Source of the DNA: Nymphaea colorata
Lineage: Eukaryota > Streptophyta > Magnoliopsida > Nymphaeales > Nymphaeaceae
DNA: 60,000 bases
Reading direction: 5' to 3'
NCBI RefSeq assembly: GCF_008831285.2
Contig: NC_045141.1
Location: 24,353,315-24,413,314 of the forward strand
Every line of letters begins with the position of its first letter. Position 1 is the stretch's first letter. The translations under genes were made by a program, and so were the position numbers. Below the pieces are notes generated by a model that saw only the letters and a program-made list of their open reading frames with translations, was not told the DNA's origin and did no database searches. This document shows, piece after piece, positions 12,116 through 24,400 of the stretch.

Positions 12116-15100
12116 GCATAAAGTACAAGCAGGTGCAATTTCTCAGAATCCAGACAATTCAGGTTCCTATGGACGCCAAAAGAAAAAGAAAACCCTGTCT
12201 TAAATTGTTTGAAAAGAGAGGAACAAATCCAGTGTAACAAATCAACCAAGAAAGAAATGGGTAAAATCAAAAGATAAAACACACCATATGAAAGGAATGC
12301 TCAATGAAAAATCACATTTTATCAAACATAGCGGCTCCTGCTGACTACTTTAACTACTGAGAATGAACTAACAACACTGTATCTTCTGGCTAAAAATTTT
12401 CAGAGTAAATAGACTTACAACACTTTCAATCCATATCAGTTATTCAAGTAGTTGAAAGAGACAGACCATGAACAGAAAATCTGTGCAATCTATAGAAGCA
12501 AAATGTAGAGGTTGTGCTGGATGGTCAAATGTCTATCCAAGAAATCGCATATAGTTGGAATCATTCGACCAAATATGACTTGTAACATTCTTAGGACTTG
12601 GGAGATAAAATTAAAAAAGAATGTAAAACACCAAGAACAGTTGTCTAACTTTTACTACATTCTCTTGTTTCATTAGTGATGGTTCCTTGGAGTGGAATCT
12701 GCTGTTCAGACATCTTTCTACCAACAAATGAAACATGAGGAAATATGCCAACAGCTGTAAGTCGTAAGTGCATTAGGTTATATAATAAGCCCCGATACAC
12801 CCTTTTAGTGGATAACAAATAAAATTTTCTGACAGTCTCACGTACAGTTTTTTTTTTTTTTTTTCTTTTTCTTTTTTGAATTCTTTCCCCCAGGTTAAAA
12901 GAGGAAAACTATATATTAGATGTGCATTAAGGACTATATATATTTTGTTATCTAAAACAGAATGCCAACATGGGGTATCATCACGTTGCACATCACAGTG
13001 CGAACTAAACCATTCTATTCTGGAAGTCTATAGGCCATACTTTCTCCGCCATTAAATTGCCAAAGATATTTACTCTTTAATGATAATTTTGAATGTCTTC
13101 ATTTCATGCACAGTTGACAACTCAGAACAAACCCCAAGCTTTAGAAGTTGAATTTTGTGCTTCTGTTATTCAATTTATATTTTTGCATGACAGAAGTAAC
13201 TGACTTCTTTAAGAAAATCAGTCTGTCTGATCATTCTGAGGTGAAAGCCAACTTCAGGATAAGAGGCTTGCTATCTCAACATTAAAAAAAAAAAAAAACC
13301 ATTCCCTCCTTATGTGGAGAATTTTGAGGCTGCTATTTGTATACCCGTCTGAGGATAAGAGGGTGCTATAGCCTGTCGTTATGTTGTATACGACCATGTA
13401 TGACAAACCATGCAACTTCCATCACCATTGTGCCTCTTTCAAGCGCTCCCTTACAATTAACCAGAGAAAGCATTTCTCAACTCGATTCATAGGGCATTAT
13501 GCTCAGAATCATTACATTATGTACCATCCTGAGTATCTCTATTACCAGTAAATTTCAGTTACTTTTGCAGCCAAGTCTACCATGGAAAATTTCAGACAAA
13601 GTTGAGGTTTAAAAGTACTAAAAAATGTATCAAGATAAACCAAACTAATTCTGTCTATTTTCTTTTAACATCTCCGGCAACACCAAATACAGCAGTCTTT
13701 ACAAACAATCCACATGGAGATTCAAGGCCGGGGTTTTAATGTTGTAATAATTAAACAAAAACACAAAAAAGTAGCGTGGCAGCACTACCACCTGTAGAAA
13801 TAAAAAAGGGAAATTGCTTTCTAGGTATTCAATGCTAAAGTTTCTACTTTGTACAGGATATTCTAATTTAGGTAAGCAAGACAAGGAACCATTTGTAAAT
13901 TTTTTCGGTCAGTTGGAAACTGAATGATTTTTTTTCCCCTCAACAAAGTAATGAAAAGACACACAGTGTTCTTGTTTGAGGAATAAAATCAACAAGACTT
14001 CTGCAATGCTTAAAAAATATTGTGATCTTTGTCATCCAATTACCAGCCTACTTACCATAATTGATGATGATAATGATGCTATGCATCAGAAGCGCAACCA
14101 ATTATTGTCAAAATCTGAAACCATGCTCTCAACTCAAGCCGAATTACCGGCTGCTTCAAATTGCAGATTGAACTCTCGCACTTGGACTTTCTTTTACATT
14201 CGGACCAGTGAACAAAGGGACTCAACTAGTTAAATCATAGGGCTTCAGCTTTATCATTTCCGTTGTCTTTTGCTTTTCCATGTTCATGTCCTTTTCCAGC
14301 TCATCCCAGTTTCAAGTTCGCAACATCCGGAGCCAAGTATTTTTACATAAAAGACATACTTCGCTTCAAATCGATCAACACCAAGAGCAAGTCTTCTGCA
14401 CATCATTTGCTCGTAATGTGTGAGAAAAAACATAAAATAAGACTGCTGGGTAACATTAACATGAATTCAAAGGCTCCGGCTAGTCCATCTTGTTCCGATA
14501 ACCATTTCCCTATGGGAGGAAACATGTCGTGATCAATAACAATAAATAGAGCTTAATGAAGAAAAGGTCGTGCATCATCAATTCCAAATCCCCAAACAAC
14601 TTCACAAGGACTAGAGTCTATCGAAAGAAGAAAGATTAAAGAACCAATTAGTCATGCATCAAGAATTATTCAGAAAAAGAGGACATAAACGATTTTACAA
14701 GCACTCTGATCAATTCCATTCTGATTCTTTCAAACCAGGATTTCCTCGATTCATACAGTCCGATAATAGTAACAGACAGTCGCAAAGAAAAAGAATCCCA
14801 ACAGAGAAAAGAGGAGAAAGAAAGAACACTTTCACAAGATTGCAATCTACTTCCGTAACAGTTTCTCGTTACACACACAAGAAGACGGGGAAAGGAAAAG
14901 ACGAAGGAGAAAGATATACCACTAGCGATCTGAGCTTTTAGAGGTCGAAATCCGGCGAGTATTCTGTTTTTGAGATGAATTTTACAGCTCCCATTGCTCT
15001 CTTACGGCAGCAAGAATTGTCGCCAACAACCCTTTCACGCCTCCAGATTAAACCGACTTCTTATGTTTGGTGGTATAGTACAGATTCGTTGCTCCTCGCT

Positions 15101-15240
15101 CTTACTGTATCTTAATTCGTTTCTCTGTCTTGCTTTTCTTACCTGGGTTTTTCCTCTCTTCCTTGATTTTCAACTCCTTGCAGATAACTAACGGCCTCTC
15201 TCTCTCCCGCGCGCGCGCGCTCTCTCTCTCCCTCTTTGTC
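12116..15240 (-). promoter_or_regulatory. Probable 5' UTR, leader intron and promoter side of PIP5K
   Basis: Upstream of the PIP5K ATG the minus strand has a good acceptor (pyrimidine-rich, CCATAG) at 12167, leaving a 51-nt leader segment 12166-12116. A good donor (CCCAG then GTAAGA) lies at 15143/15142. Together they suggest a roughly 3-kb leader intron and a first non-coding exon just upstream of 15143, next to a GA/CG-rich tract at 15197-15231. No convincing coding sequence was seen in between. The exact transcription start is unknown, and this rests on splice-site inspection only. Confidence 0.45.
15197..15231. repeat. CT/CG simple-sequence tract
   Basis: CT repeats flank a (CG)n core. 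The tract sits where the PIP5K transcription start would be expected if the leader-intron model is right. Confidence 0.75.
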
Positions 15241-15460
15241 ACGTTGTAGTGTGAACGCGAGATAGTGCCAGAATATGAACATATCTGACAGTGGTTATTC
15301 CTTGGTATGCTATGCGATTTCCTCGCTTCCCTCATTATAAATGACAGAGAATCTGTGGTAAAAGAATTTCGTTAATTTAATGGCCACGTTGCCTTCTTGG
15401 CATTATTAGTAATTCTTTATTCGTTTATGTCAGTTTCAGAAGAAATCTGAAACTTGTTTC

Positions 15461-15646
15461 GTGATGAAAGACGCACGGACTAGCAAGGTCCTTTTCAAGG
15501 GAAAGAAATGGCAGCTCGAGACTGTAAAAAACTTCGAGTTGAAGATGGTCAAGAGCCAGATCTGCGTACTCGAGCAGTATTTGAGCAACAGAGGTCGATC
15601 CCCAAATGCCCCATTGTTGATAATGGGGGAAGCAGTGCGTTTTTGA
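15461..15646 (+). other. Small unrecognised open frame (61 codons)
   Basis: The frame starts MMKDARTSKVLFKGKKW and is basic overall. The words TSKVLFKG faintly recall the pre-integrase region of copia polyproteins, but the rest does not fit. No splice or promoter context supports expression, so it may well be chance. Confidence 0.15.
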
Positions 15647-15649
15647 TGC

Positions 15650-17828
15650 TCTAAGATCTCTTGTGCTGATTCTCCACCTCAGTTTAATAACAAGCATTTA
15701 TGAGGATCCATGCAACTGATCCTCACAAATGACTTCCTGAAATAAGCTTTAGCTCTGGTTTGATGAGTAAAGTGCTTATAGCATCACTTTTTTGTGGAAT
15801 GACATTAGTTGAAAGCTTGAGATTGAAGCTGGATGCTTGAAAAAAGTAAAGAAAAGCACTGTAATGGGAAAGGCATTTAAAGGGATACCAAGCAGCCAAG
15901 CAAACAGGTTAAGCAAGTAGGAAGGTTGCTTGGATGCCCATTTTCCACCTTGGTTGGTCCCTTCTGGCCAGCCCTTCATGTGAAAAGGTTCATGTGTGGG
16001 ACATCAGAAAAGCCATCAGAATCTTTCAATTGCCTGCCAACTTATCTTTAATAATTCTCCATACTTCATTTACCCCTATTTGTTCTATCCTCCCTTTTTC
16101 CTTCTTTTAGGCTCAAATAGTCATTACTCATTATTATTCCATGTATTTTTCCTCCATTTGTTATTATTTTCTTGGTTTCTGTTTCCTTTATTCTTGCAAA
16201 TCCAAAATATTGAGTTCACATTTGATCTATTTTCATTTTTCTCTTTAGTCCAAGAGCATCTTAAAAAAGTGATTGCTTGTCTTATCCTGCAGCGGTAAGT
16301 CCACTGCATGACTTTATACCCAACAAAATTTAAGGGTTCTTTCCTTTTGGTACAAAAAATGTATATCATTTTTAACGAATAGGCAATTAAAAAGCTATGC
16401 CTGCCCACATTTTTTTTCTTTTCAAGTTGTTGAGGTTCAAATGGCCGATTAGAAATAACCTTCATTTCAATCAGTTCCATCAATTATACATCTACTGTAG
16501 TTAAGCATGATATCTTAAAGAGTGCACATGTCACAGATAGATTTGTTGATCATCGCAAGACGGGTGGGTATGCGAGCTCCCCTCAACTCAGAGATGAATG
16601 TAAAGAACCCCCAACTTTGAACTCAAGAAACTTTAAGTTCAGATGTTCAGACCTCTTATTCTTCTTCTTGTCCATAAGCACAGCTCTTGCAACTCTCCAT
16701 GCCTGAAACTTGTGTCATTTTGGAGAAGGCCCACACATCCTAGTTCAAAATCTCTCTGGGTGTAGAAACCCCTGTGCATTCCTCTCATGCTCACTGAGAA
16801 ATTCTCATTGCCAACTGAATTTACAGAAAGAAAAAGATATACTCCAAGGTAAAACCTTCAATGCCGCCGTAAATTGCATTTCACACTCAGTACATAAAAT
16901 TTAGTAGCATTGAACCAGTTTCCTATGCCATGGATGAAAAAGTTGTAAGGCTCTACATTTTTTTGACTTCCTCTGCACTAGTGGGTGGTGCTTCTTTTTT
17001 TTTTTTTCAAGTGGTGTACCATGGACAGTCCCCCTGCTTGATGCTACTGTTGATCAACTTGCTGTTGGCCTGTGATGTGCTGCCCCCAGTTGGCCAAGCA
17101 CAGTCTGCACCTCAGTCACCATCTTCAGGACCCACTTGGGCACGACCTGTCACAACTTGGTGCCGCCTTGCCTGCGCCAGATTTTAGCACTGGTCCCATG
17201 CATCCATGCAAAATATCATGGTGCTGGTGAGTGGTCCTTGTCTCCATACTCGGATGCTAAGAGTTAAAGGACTGCCTTGAGGTGCTGGTCTAGCAGAATG
17301 AACATGCTAGTGATACTCTTTGTTTGATCAGTCTCTCTCTGTGCTGGAAACTGGAGTTTACACCTTTTACCGTCATCTTTGGAGAGTCAGATGGTCCAGC
17401 CTACCAAATGCTAAAGTTTTGAATGTTGTGTAACATAATGACAACCAGATATGGCCCTTTGAAAGCAACCCAGCTCCTCTAACAAAGAAACAAGGCAACC
17501 GGAGCATGCTGATATTTAAAAAAACAAATAACATATGGTGTTAACTTTTCTAAAATGAAAATGACTGCAAAAGACATTATCCCAACTATCATACACTTTT
17601 CCGGGGTTTGGTATATAAAGTAGATGGAACATTAGTCATGTTCAAAAGTAGTTGGAATTCAAAGTCTATGATAATCCCTCTTTCCGCAAGCCAAATCACA
17701 TAGACCATGAAGGCAAGCGTGCGAGCTTAGTGTGCCACTAGGTCTGACTGTTTGGCGTGGTTTTAATTTCTTATGTGAGAAAACTCCAAGAAACCTATCG
17801 GTCAAATGATTTGCTTTCTTGTTTCAGT

Positions 17829-17830
<2 letters not shown>
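15650..17830. other. Intergenic, no gene seen
   Basis: AT-rich sequence with pyrimidine-rich blocks near 16050-16250. Only short open frames occur, with no recognisable domain. Confidence 0.5.

Positions 17831-17906
<76 letters not shown>
17831..17906. repeat. (AT)n microsatellite
   Basis: About 76 bp of perfect AT alternation in intergenic DNA. Confidence 0.95.
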
Positions 17907-17909
<3 letters not shown>

Positions 17910-20190
17910 CTGTAATCCGACTCCAAGGACCATAAAACTGTAACGCCTCGACTCCTCATCAATGAAAACCATTTTCATTATTTTATTATGCTACCGAAAG
18001 ACATGTAACGAGGTTGAGCTACTTGTATCTTCGACCCATGGCATGTTTCGGTGATCAAAATGACAAAAGTGCCTTAAAAATATTAATAAAAGGTCTGGTA
18101 AAATAAAAAGTCTACTAAAATGAAAAGTTATTTTTTTTTATGAGACATTAAATATATAATTAACAAATTTTCAATTGGCATTGAGACAACAAATCTGGTC
18201 TTATAGAGCTAGGTCATATAACTGGACACACACAGGTTCACTGAAATCCAATATGTAAATTCAAACTTTCAATTACACTACGGAGCCCCCACCTATCTAC
18301 ACCCTTTGTGCATGTTAAGGCCGTCAAACTCTCATCATGTGTTGTGCAGTTGAACCCCATGTTAAGGGCTTGAGATTGAGTTGTATACACCATGGTGGTG
18401 TGGTGTACATATCAGATAAGCACCAAGAAAAAAAAAAGGAAGGGGAAGTTGGGGTATTTTGATGAATTTTCAAAAAAATATTTTTTTAGATTTTAACTGT
18501 TTTACTATATTTTTTTTTGTCCTACTAAAAAAGATCAAAGATATTCTGGTTATGAGTTATGACACCACCAAGTGCACAATTTTTTATGCATAGACTCACG
18601 GACACAGTTTTCCTAGTTCTAAGAAAGCTTTTGGCAGCACCATTCTATGAATGTGTTCTGGAAATGAACATATTTATAAAACCTTGTGTTCCCGTTACGT
18701 AACACCTTTTGACGGTTTTGGCTAAATATTTGCTTCACTTATACTTAATTTCTTGAGAACCAAGAGATGGATTACCCAAGTAAAGGGCACATTTAGAAGC
18801 CTGACATAAGCACTCGAATCCAAATCTTTTTACTTCAGTTTAGAGATAAAACTATGTACGGTTAGTGAAAATGTCTGGGACAATTTCACCAGTGTTTGAT
18901 TGTCGTGGAATGGCAGGGTGGACCTTCAGCCCTAAAGAAAAAAAATATTTCCCCAATGCAAACATGCTCCAAGTTATAAAAAAATTGTAAATTTTTCACA
19001 AAAAAAGCACGGTTAAATAATAAATATTATTGCTTGCCAGCGCCATGTAAACCATGCCAATCACATATGAAGCTGGGTATGTTAGGCACAGATAAAAAGA
19101 AAATCTGGAGATGCTGGGCACATATTGAAGCAAGGAATATTTTTAATTTTCTAAAATCATTGCTGAATTAACAGCCATTCTAGCTGACAAAGAACAAAGG
19201 GAAAACCAAAAAAAACTTCAAATTCACATAGTCTAATCTGCGTGACGCATGATGGTCTGTCATCTCAATATTCTGTCTCTACGGCCAACAACATGTAGAA
19301 CAATATGTCAAACTGTTGGTACGGATCAACGTTTAATTCTGCATCTAAATTTCAGCCAGGAAGAAGAAAGAAGAAGAAGAAAAAAAAACTGCATTTAAAG
19401 TACGTAGGTGGTGCATACGCAGAGATCATTTTTTACTGTTATTTAATTTTACTTTAACTGCAATCCGGCGCCGTAGATCTGGGGAACGGACGGTCCGGAT
19501 GAAAGGTGCTGGAGGATCGACGGCCAATCTTTAACAGATCCATAAAATTCTTTCTCAACCTTCACCAAGTTTAATTGCGCTGACCCATTAATTTCTAATG
19601 GGTATGAAGATGGTGCGACGCCAGACAGAGGGCAGGATCTTTCAATTCCAAGGCAGACTTTGCGGGGCTTTAGGGGACACGAGGGAGCCGGTGAGGTCGG
19701 AAGACCCTGTGTTTCGTCTCCATCTTCCGAGGGCAACAATCCATCGCTCTTCGGTCCACCATGACCCCCTTAAGGCCTCAAGCTTGCAGCATGTCTAGCC
19801 TTTCACATGGAGAACACGGACCTTGTTCGTCAACTTGGTGGGCACATTCCATGTGACGCCCATACAACTTAGAGAGAGACTGTTTCGGGGAAGGTCTAAC
19901 CCATGCTGCTTTGTTTGGACATGCCGAACACACCATGTGAGCTCGACACCATGTGCGGCCAGAGCTAAAAAATTCCGACTAGGAAAAGTAGTCATAAAAT
20001 TTCAAATTTTAAAAATATTAATATGTAAATGAAAAACATTACCTTAAAGTATGAGGAACATTTTTATGTGGGTACGTGTAAGCAATTGCCTACACCTGCT
20101 AATCCGAACATCTTTGGCAGAGGACTGACTGAGTCTGGGTGGTGGGTGGGCAAACAAGTAAGATTAAATGTGAATCGAAGTTCCGGGTGA
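17907..20190. other. Intergenic, no gene seen
   Basis: AT-rich sequence with A and T homopolymer runs. A more GC-rich patch lies at about 19450-19960, but its open frames on either strand have no recognisable motif. Confidence 0.45.
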
Positions 20191-20199
20191 GCAAGGGGT

Positions 20200-20416
20200 A
20201 TTAATCCCACCGCTCAAAAAAGGCCCGAAGGCCCCCCCATTCCCCCTGCCTCCAGGGTTCTGAGCTGCGTCGGTGTCAGCGATAACAACGGTGCACCCTT
20301 CAGCCTAGATGCCGCGCTCTACCGTCTTAAGACACAGGAACATAACGCCCACGGGAATCGAACTAGAGACCTGCCTTAGTACAGACCCCTAGCTCAACCA
20401 GCTACGCTATGCCCCT
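20200..20416 (-). mobile_element. Probable tRNA-derived SINE
   Basis: Read on the minus strand, the block opens GGGGCATAGCGTAGCTGG. It carries an A-box-like TAGCTGGTTGAGC (20404-20392) and a B-box-like AGTTCGATTCCC (20364-20353) about 28 nt further on, the layout of an internal RNA polymerase III promoter. Then follow about 150 bp of GC-rich body unlike a tRNA, with a G-run and CCTTCGGGCC. The local base composition differs sharply from the AT-rich surroundings. The 3' end is not sharply defined and target-site duplications were not identified. A relic of another element containing a tRNA-like sequence is possible. Confidence 0.55.
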
Positions 20417-20419
20417 TGT

Positions 20420-22250
20420 ACATGAAACAATAAGAAAATTTGTTGGAATTAGAGTTTATGTCGTATGTAGATCTCATCGCCTCCTGACCGAGCTGATCTT
20501 ATATAGCTCATCACCCTCCTTGATCCTAGAGATCGATCTTATAATTAATATGGTTGGTTTCTTTCTTTCTTTGTTTTTTCTCACGACGAATTTCAAGCTT
20601 TAATGGCATTCTAATATTGTCGATAATTAATAAGAATATTGGCCGATGCATAACTTTTTGACCCGTTATAATTTGTGGAGAAAATATGATGGTCGTGCCT
20701 CTTCTAAAATGACTCAAGGATTTATTATTTTTTTCCCCGGCCCGCGCGGCAGCCAAATACGATTTTGAGCCCACATAGGAAAGCAACTGATTAAAGTAGA
20801 GTATGTTAAGGACAAATACCACATTCTCAAAATCTCTTGATTCCGACAATTTTATGCATCTTGACAAACGCCCTGCTGTAAATAGAAGGCAAGTTGAACT
20901 TAAAGCCTTCAAGATGAAGAAGATCAGGAGTCTGATCACTGCGCTATGTTTCTCTCATACATAATCTTATCAAGACATAAAAAAAATAGAATACAAAATG
21001 CAAAAAAGAGCCGTAAACTTATCAAGACAGCTAAACCCTTTTCCACCTTTGTGGTTTATATCCAAAGGCAGGTAGATACATCAAATAAGCATGTCAAAAA
21101 GAAATTTACTTTGTTGTAAATACTAAGAACATTAGCCCTATTATATACATACATATATCGTCCAAATATTGAAAAGGTTAAGTGTAGAGTATATATTTGA
21201 AGTACATCTCTTGTATAGACAACTGGTAGGTACATGCATTGGTTGAGGCTATAAAACTGAGGAAAGCCAGATTTGGTCGACTAGTTGATCACATTCTTAA
21301 GATGCTACGGCCTCTCTTCCGGGCACTAGGCTTCAACCTGAAAAAAAAAAAAAAACTAAAAGTGAAGTCATTAATAATGTCACCGGGGTTCAACCATGAT
21401 GCCATCAGCAATTTATGGTGGGGCACTTAACCACTTGCATAAAGATTGTTAAATGTGTCCATGGGATAAGAATAAAGATGTTGGAATATTTTATGGTGCT
21501 TGGGTTGTTCTGTTAGGTCAATATCCATGAGGATTGATCCCGTATGCAAAGAATATTTGAAAGATATAAAAGGACAAGAGGCAGATCAAGAACACCACAT
21601 TAGGAGAGCAGGTGGTAAAGAGGTAGCCAAAAGGTGCTTCCGTGAAGACCTAAATGAAGCGTCAATCCTCCCACTTTTGCGTTCTCAGCCTTCTTGTCCT
21701 GTTATGTGACGATGCCAATGGATTGGATTCATATTGGATATCCAACTGAACTGCTTTAGATAAATAAGATATGGAAAAAAGTTCAATTTCCAATTAGGAA
21801 ATTGGACAGAATTTGATTTTAAGAAATAACATTTGATTGGATTCGAATTCAGATTTGGTTGGGAATAGATACCAAATCATGCAATAAGCTTTGATATGAC
21901 GAACTAAATTTTCCTATACCCAATATCAATATATTTGAAAGTTGGTTCTTATCATATCATAATGAAGGTTGAGATTCAGATCATTGGGATCCGAATGAAT
22001 TTAAAGTTGCAATTTAGATCAGATTCAGTAATGAATTTACAAGTTGGATTTGGGCGTGGTATGCACTTTTCACACATTCAAATCCTAAATTGCGTTGAAA
22101 TATATGAATATCCAACAAATCAGATATGATAATATTAAAGGGTATATTTGGTTCCGATCCAGATCGTTGACATTCCATTGTTATCCTTCTTAGCATGCTA
22201 ACACCATCATGGTACGTGATCCTACATTAAGCTCAAGTATGTTAATAACA
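20420..22250. other. Intergenic, no gene seen
   Basis: AT-rich sequence with short open frames only. None shows a family motif. Confidence 0.45.
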
Positions 22251-22336
22251 ACAACAATAATAATAATAACATTATGATAATTATTATTTAATATTAAATA
22301 ATAATGATAATAATATATTATTAATAATAATATTAA
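22251..22336. repeat. AAT-rich low-complexity, partly palindromic tract
   Basis: Imperfect AAT and TTA repeats with a self-complementary core (TTATTATTTAATATTAAATAA-like). Confidence 0.7.
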
Positions 22337-22641
22337 GAAAGAAGGAACCTCCCACACAGTTTCGCCTAACCAGAAACGGAAAATGGTTTCAGTTTGTAGA
22401 AGCTTCCAGGTTCTCCTTGCTCTTGAAGACTAGCACATCCAGCTTCAGCTTTAGATATTCAGCCCAAGATTTCCAACTCATGCCATGATCTCATCAACTT
22501 CATCAAGTCGGCGACGTTGACAACTTACTTTTGTCATATCTGCAGATCTCTTGAATACTATGCATATCTTTGCTTCAAGAATGCAGGGTGACATAAAGTA
22601 GGAATATTGCCTTCTATTATCCTCATAATTAAGGCGTTTTC

Positions 22642-22644
<3 letters not shown>

Positions 22645-22732
<88 letters not shown>
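22645..22732. repeat. (AT)n microsatellite
   Basis: About 88 bp of perfect AT alternation, the longest such tract in the window outside the array. Confidence 0.95.
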
Positions 22733-22734
<2 letters not shown>

Positions 22735-23189
22735 ATTTTTTTTTATTAGTGTTTGAACAAAGAAAACCTCCACCCTCTCACAGCACCTATCGGACATCAA
22801 AATGGTGGAAGGATTTCAGCTTCTCTCTCACTGTACCCAAGATTGCATTAAAGTGTAATTAAGCGCCATACAACAATAATAAAGTGTTGCATATGGGCGG
22901 GGGCTTTGGCCTCTGATATTGTTCCTAGGCTATAAAATACCTTGATTTGTATACCTTTAAATACCCAACGTTGAATGGAAGAAGGATAATCTCTTTGACG
23001 CATCCAACTCTCTCTCGTGTCTCTCTTTATCTCTCATGTCTCTTTCATTAGTACTGCCCTTTATTGATCTTCTCTTAACACTGTTTTCTTAGCAAGTTGA
23101 CATACGTTACATGACAGGAAGGTAGACATGAAGCGCTCAGCCTGACCATCTTTGCCATCAGAAGCAGGATGTTTTCACCATCATTCATC

Positions 23190-23410
23190 CCTTGGGCAAT
23201 GACATTGGGTCTGATCAAGAATCGGAGTGATGATGTCAAATCTATGGTCTATTGTTGCCAAAAGTAGAGATGTTAGCCTTTGCTCCCAGAATTAATGGTC
23301 TCAGTAAGTTTCAATTCCTTCTTCACTAGATGAAGGACAATCTCTAAGACTCTAACTGCCATGCTTCAATGGCCACGTGCAATAAAGTGCAGCCTGAAGA
23401 AGGCTCCACT
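23190..23410 (-). pseudogene. Ankyrin-repeat fragment, minus strand (unit 1)
   Basis: On the minus strand the sequence corresponds to the LLHxAIEAWQ...IVLHLVKKELKLTETINSG ankyrin pattern found in the later units. It is broken by a short insertion near 23350 (TTAGAGTCTTAGAG-like stutter) and a lost G in the 'CTGGGGAGC' word. No start codon or continuous frame is present. Confidence 0.6.
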
Positions 23411-23640
23411 GCAGAAATGGATCCGTCTTCTGGCCACACCTTATTGCATGCGGCCGTCGAAGCAGGCAACGGAGATCCTTCGTTACCTACTAAAGAAGAA
23501 ACTGGAACTTATGGAAACAACTTATGAAGAGCAAATGCTAGTACAACTTTACAATTGGCAGCAATAAACAACAGAATCGACATGATCAGTTGGATTCTTG
23601 ACCAGAAACCTAATGCCATTGTCAAGAGACAAATGTTGTA
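23393..23640 (+). pseudogene. Ankyrin-repeat fragment, plus strand (unit 1)
   Basis: The ankyrin signature GHTLLHAAVEAGN is in one frame, EILRYLLKKKLELMETTYEE in a second, and LAAINNRIDMISWILDQKPN in a third, ending RQML-stop. Two frameshifts therefore split about two ankyrin repeats. The TLLHAA and LAA words are the classical ankyrin helix-turn-helix motif. The source is probably an ankyrin-repeat protein gene, and it cannot make a functional product here. Confidence 0.7.
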
Positions 23641-23664
23641 AAAACATGATGAAGATGAACCTCG

Positions 23665-23742
23665 TAAGCAACAACTTCCTTGCTAGCAGCAGCCCAGACG
23701 TCACAGCAGGGTTTATATGCCCACCTCTTCACTGCGGCCATT

Positions 23743-23800
<58 letters not shown>

Positions 23801-23885
23801 GGTGCTATACCAAAAATGCCAGTGGTGCAGTAGATCAGAGCGAAGGTCATACCACCGAGGTCCAAGTGATGCCCTGGCTGCTGGT
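23665..23885 (-). pseudogene. Membrane-segment fragment, minus strand (unit 1)
   Basis: The minus strand reads GGMTFALIYCTTGIFG, then a donor-like GTATAG followed by a CT-rich stretch (the GA run at 23747-23794 seen from the other side). A second piece, RWAYKPCCDVWAAASKEVVA, lies at about 23745-23680. It mirrors the plus-strand copy downstream at roughly 80% by eye, including the CT-rich part. Confidence 0.55.
23747..23794. repeat. GA microsatellite
   Basis: A 48-bp GA run inside the intron-like part of the minus-strand membrane fragment. It is absent or shortened in the later units. Confidence 0.9.
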
Positions 23886-24002
23886 GGTGCCACACAAACT
23901 ATGAGACATTGACTCCCATGGACTATCGTGAAGATAGTGATGTAGGGAAAGAGGAAGGTGCCCATGAACTCAGAGATCTTTGCCCTCCAACCTTGACAAA
24001 GC

Positions 24003-24400
24003 TAGGAAAGGGACTACAAGGAGCAGCCCCTGGTGCCCCTTTTTGAGGCCGAGGAGCTCAAGTCACGGCCCCTCTGAAAGGCTGGGATCGTCGAGGTCAT
24101 GGTCACCTTCCTCATCCTCTGCATAACCATCCTCACCGTCACGGTGGTTAAAAGGTCCCCCAGTTTGTTTGGCACCGACGACATCCAGAGCGTCGGTTAG
24201 ACCTTCGGTGGCATGATCTTCGTCCTCGTCTACTGCATCGCCGGCATTTCTGGTATAGCAACCCTCTCTCCCTCTGTCTTTCTTCTCTCTCTCCATACCT
24301 CTCTCCCTATCTTCAATGGTGGCGTTGAACAGGTGGAAACATAAGCCCTACGATGACGTTTGGGCTGTTGATGGCGATGTAGCGGCTTGGGGCCGTAGGG
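24003..24400 (+). pseudogene. Membrane-protein fragment, plus strand (unit 1)
   Basis: One frame reads an APLFEAEELKS-like lead-in, then the hydrophobic VTFLILCITILTVTVV, then KRSPSLFGTDDIQSVG, a stop in place of W, and a second hydrophobic stretch [16 protein letters not shown]. It ends at a donor-like GTATAGCAACC with a CT-rich follow-on. A downstream block carries KPYDDVWAVDGDVAAWG. Two membrane spans near ankyrin repeats suggest an ankyrin-transmembrane protein, but I do not recognise the exact family. A second stop lies before the first span. Confidence 0.5.

Noticed and set aside
15461-15646. Copia retrotransposon fragment
   Set aside because: Only a short faint likeness (TSKVLFKG). 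No LTRs, primer site, protease, integrase or reverse transcriptase motifs were seen nearby.
19449-19798. Possible gene in the GC-richer patch near 19.5-19.8 kb
   Set aside because: Competing open frames on both strands, no recognisable motif, and no convincing splice or start context.
23713-23965. Open frames with SLSLSL or REREER runs near 23.75 kb
   Set aside because: They are translations of the GA/CT microsatellite.
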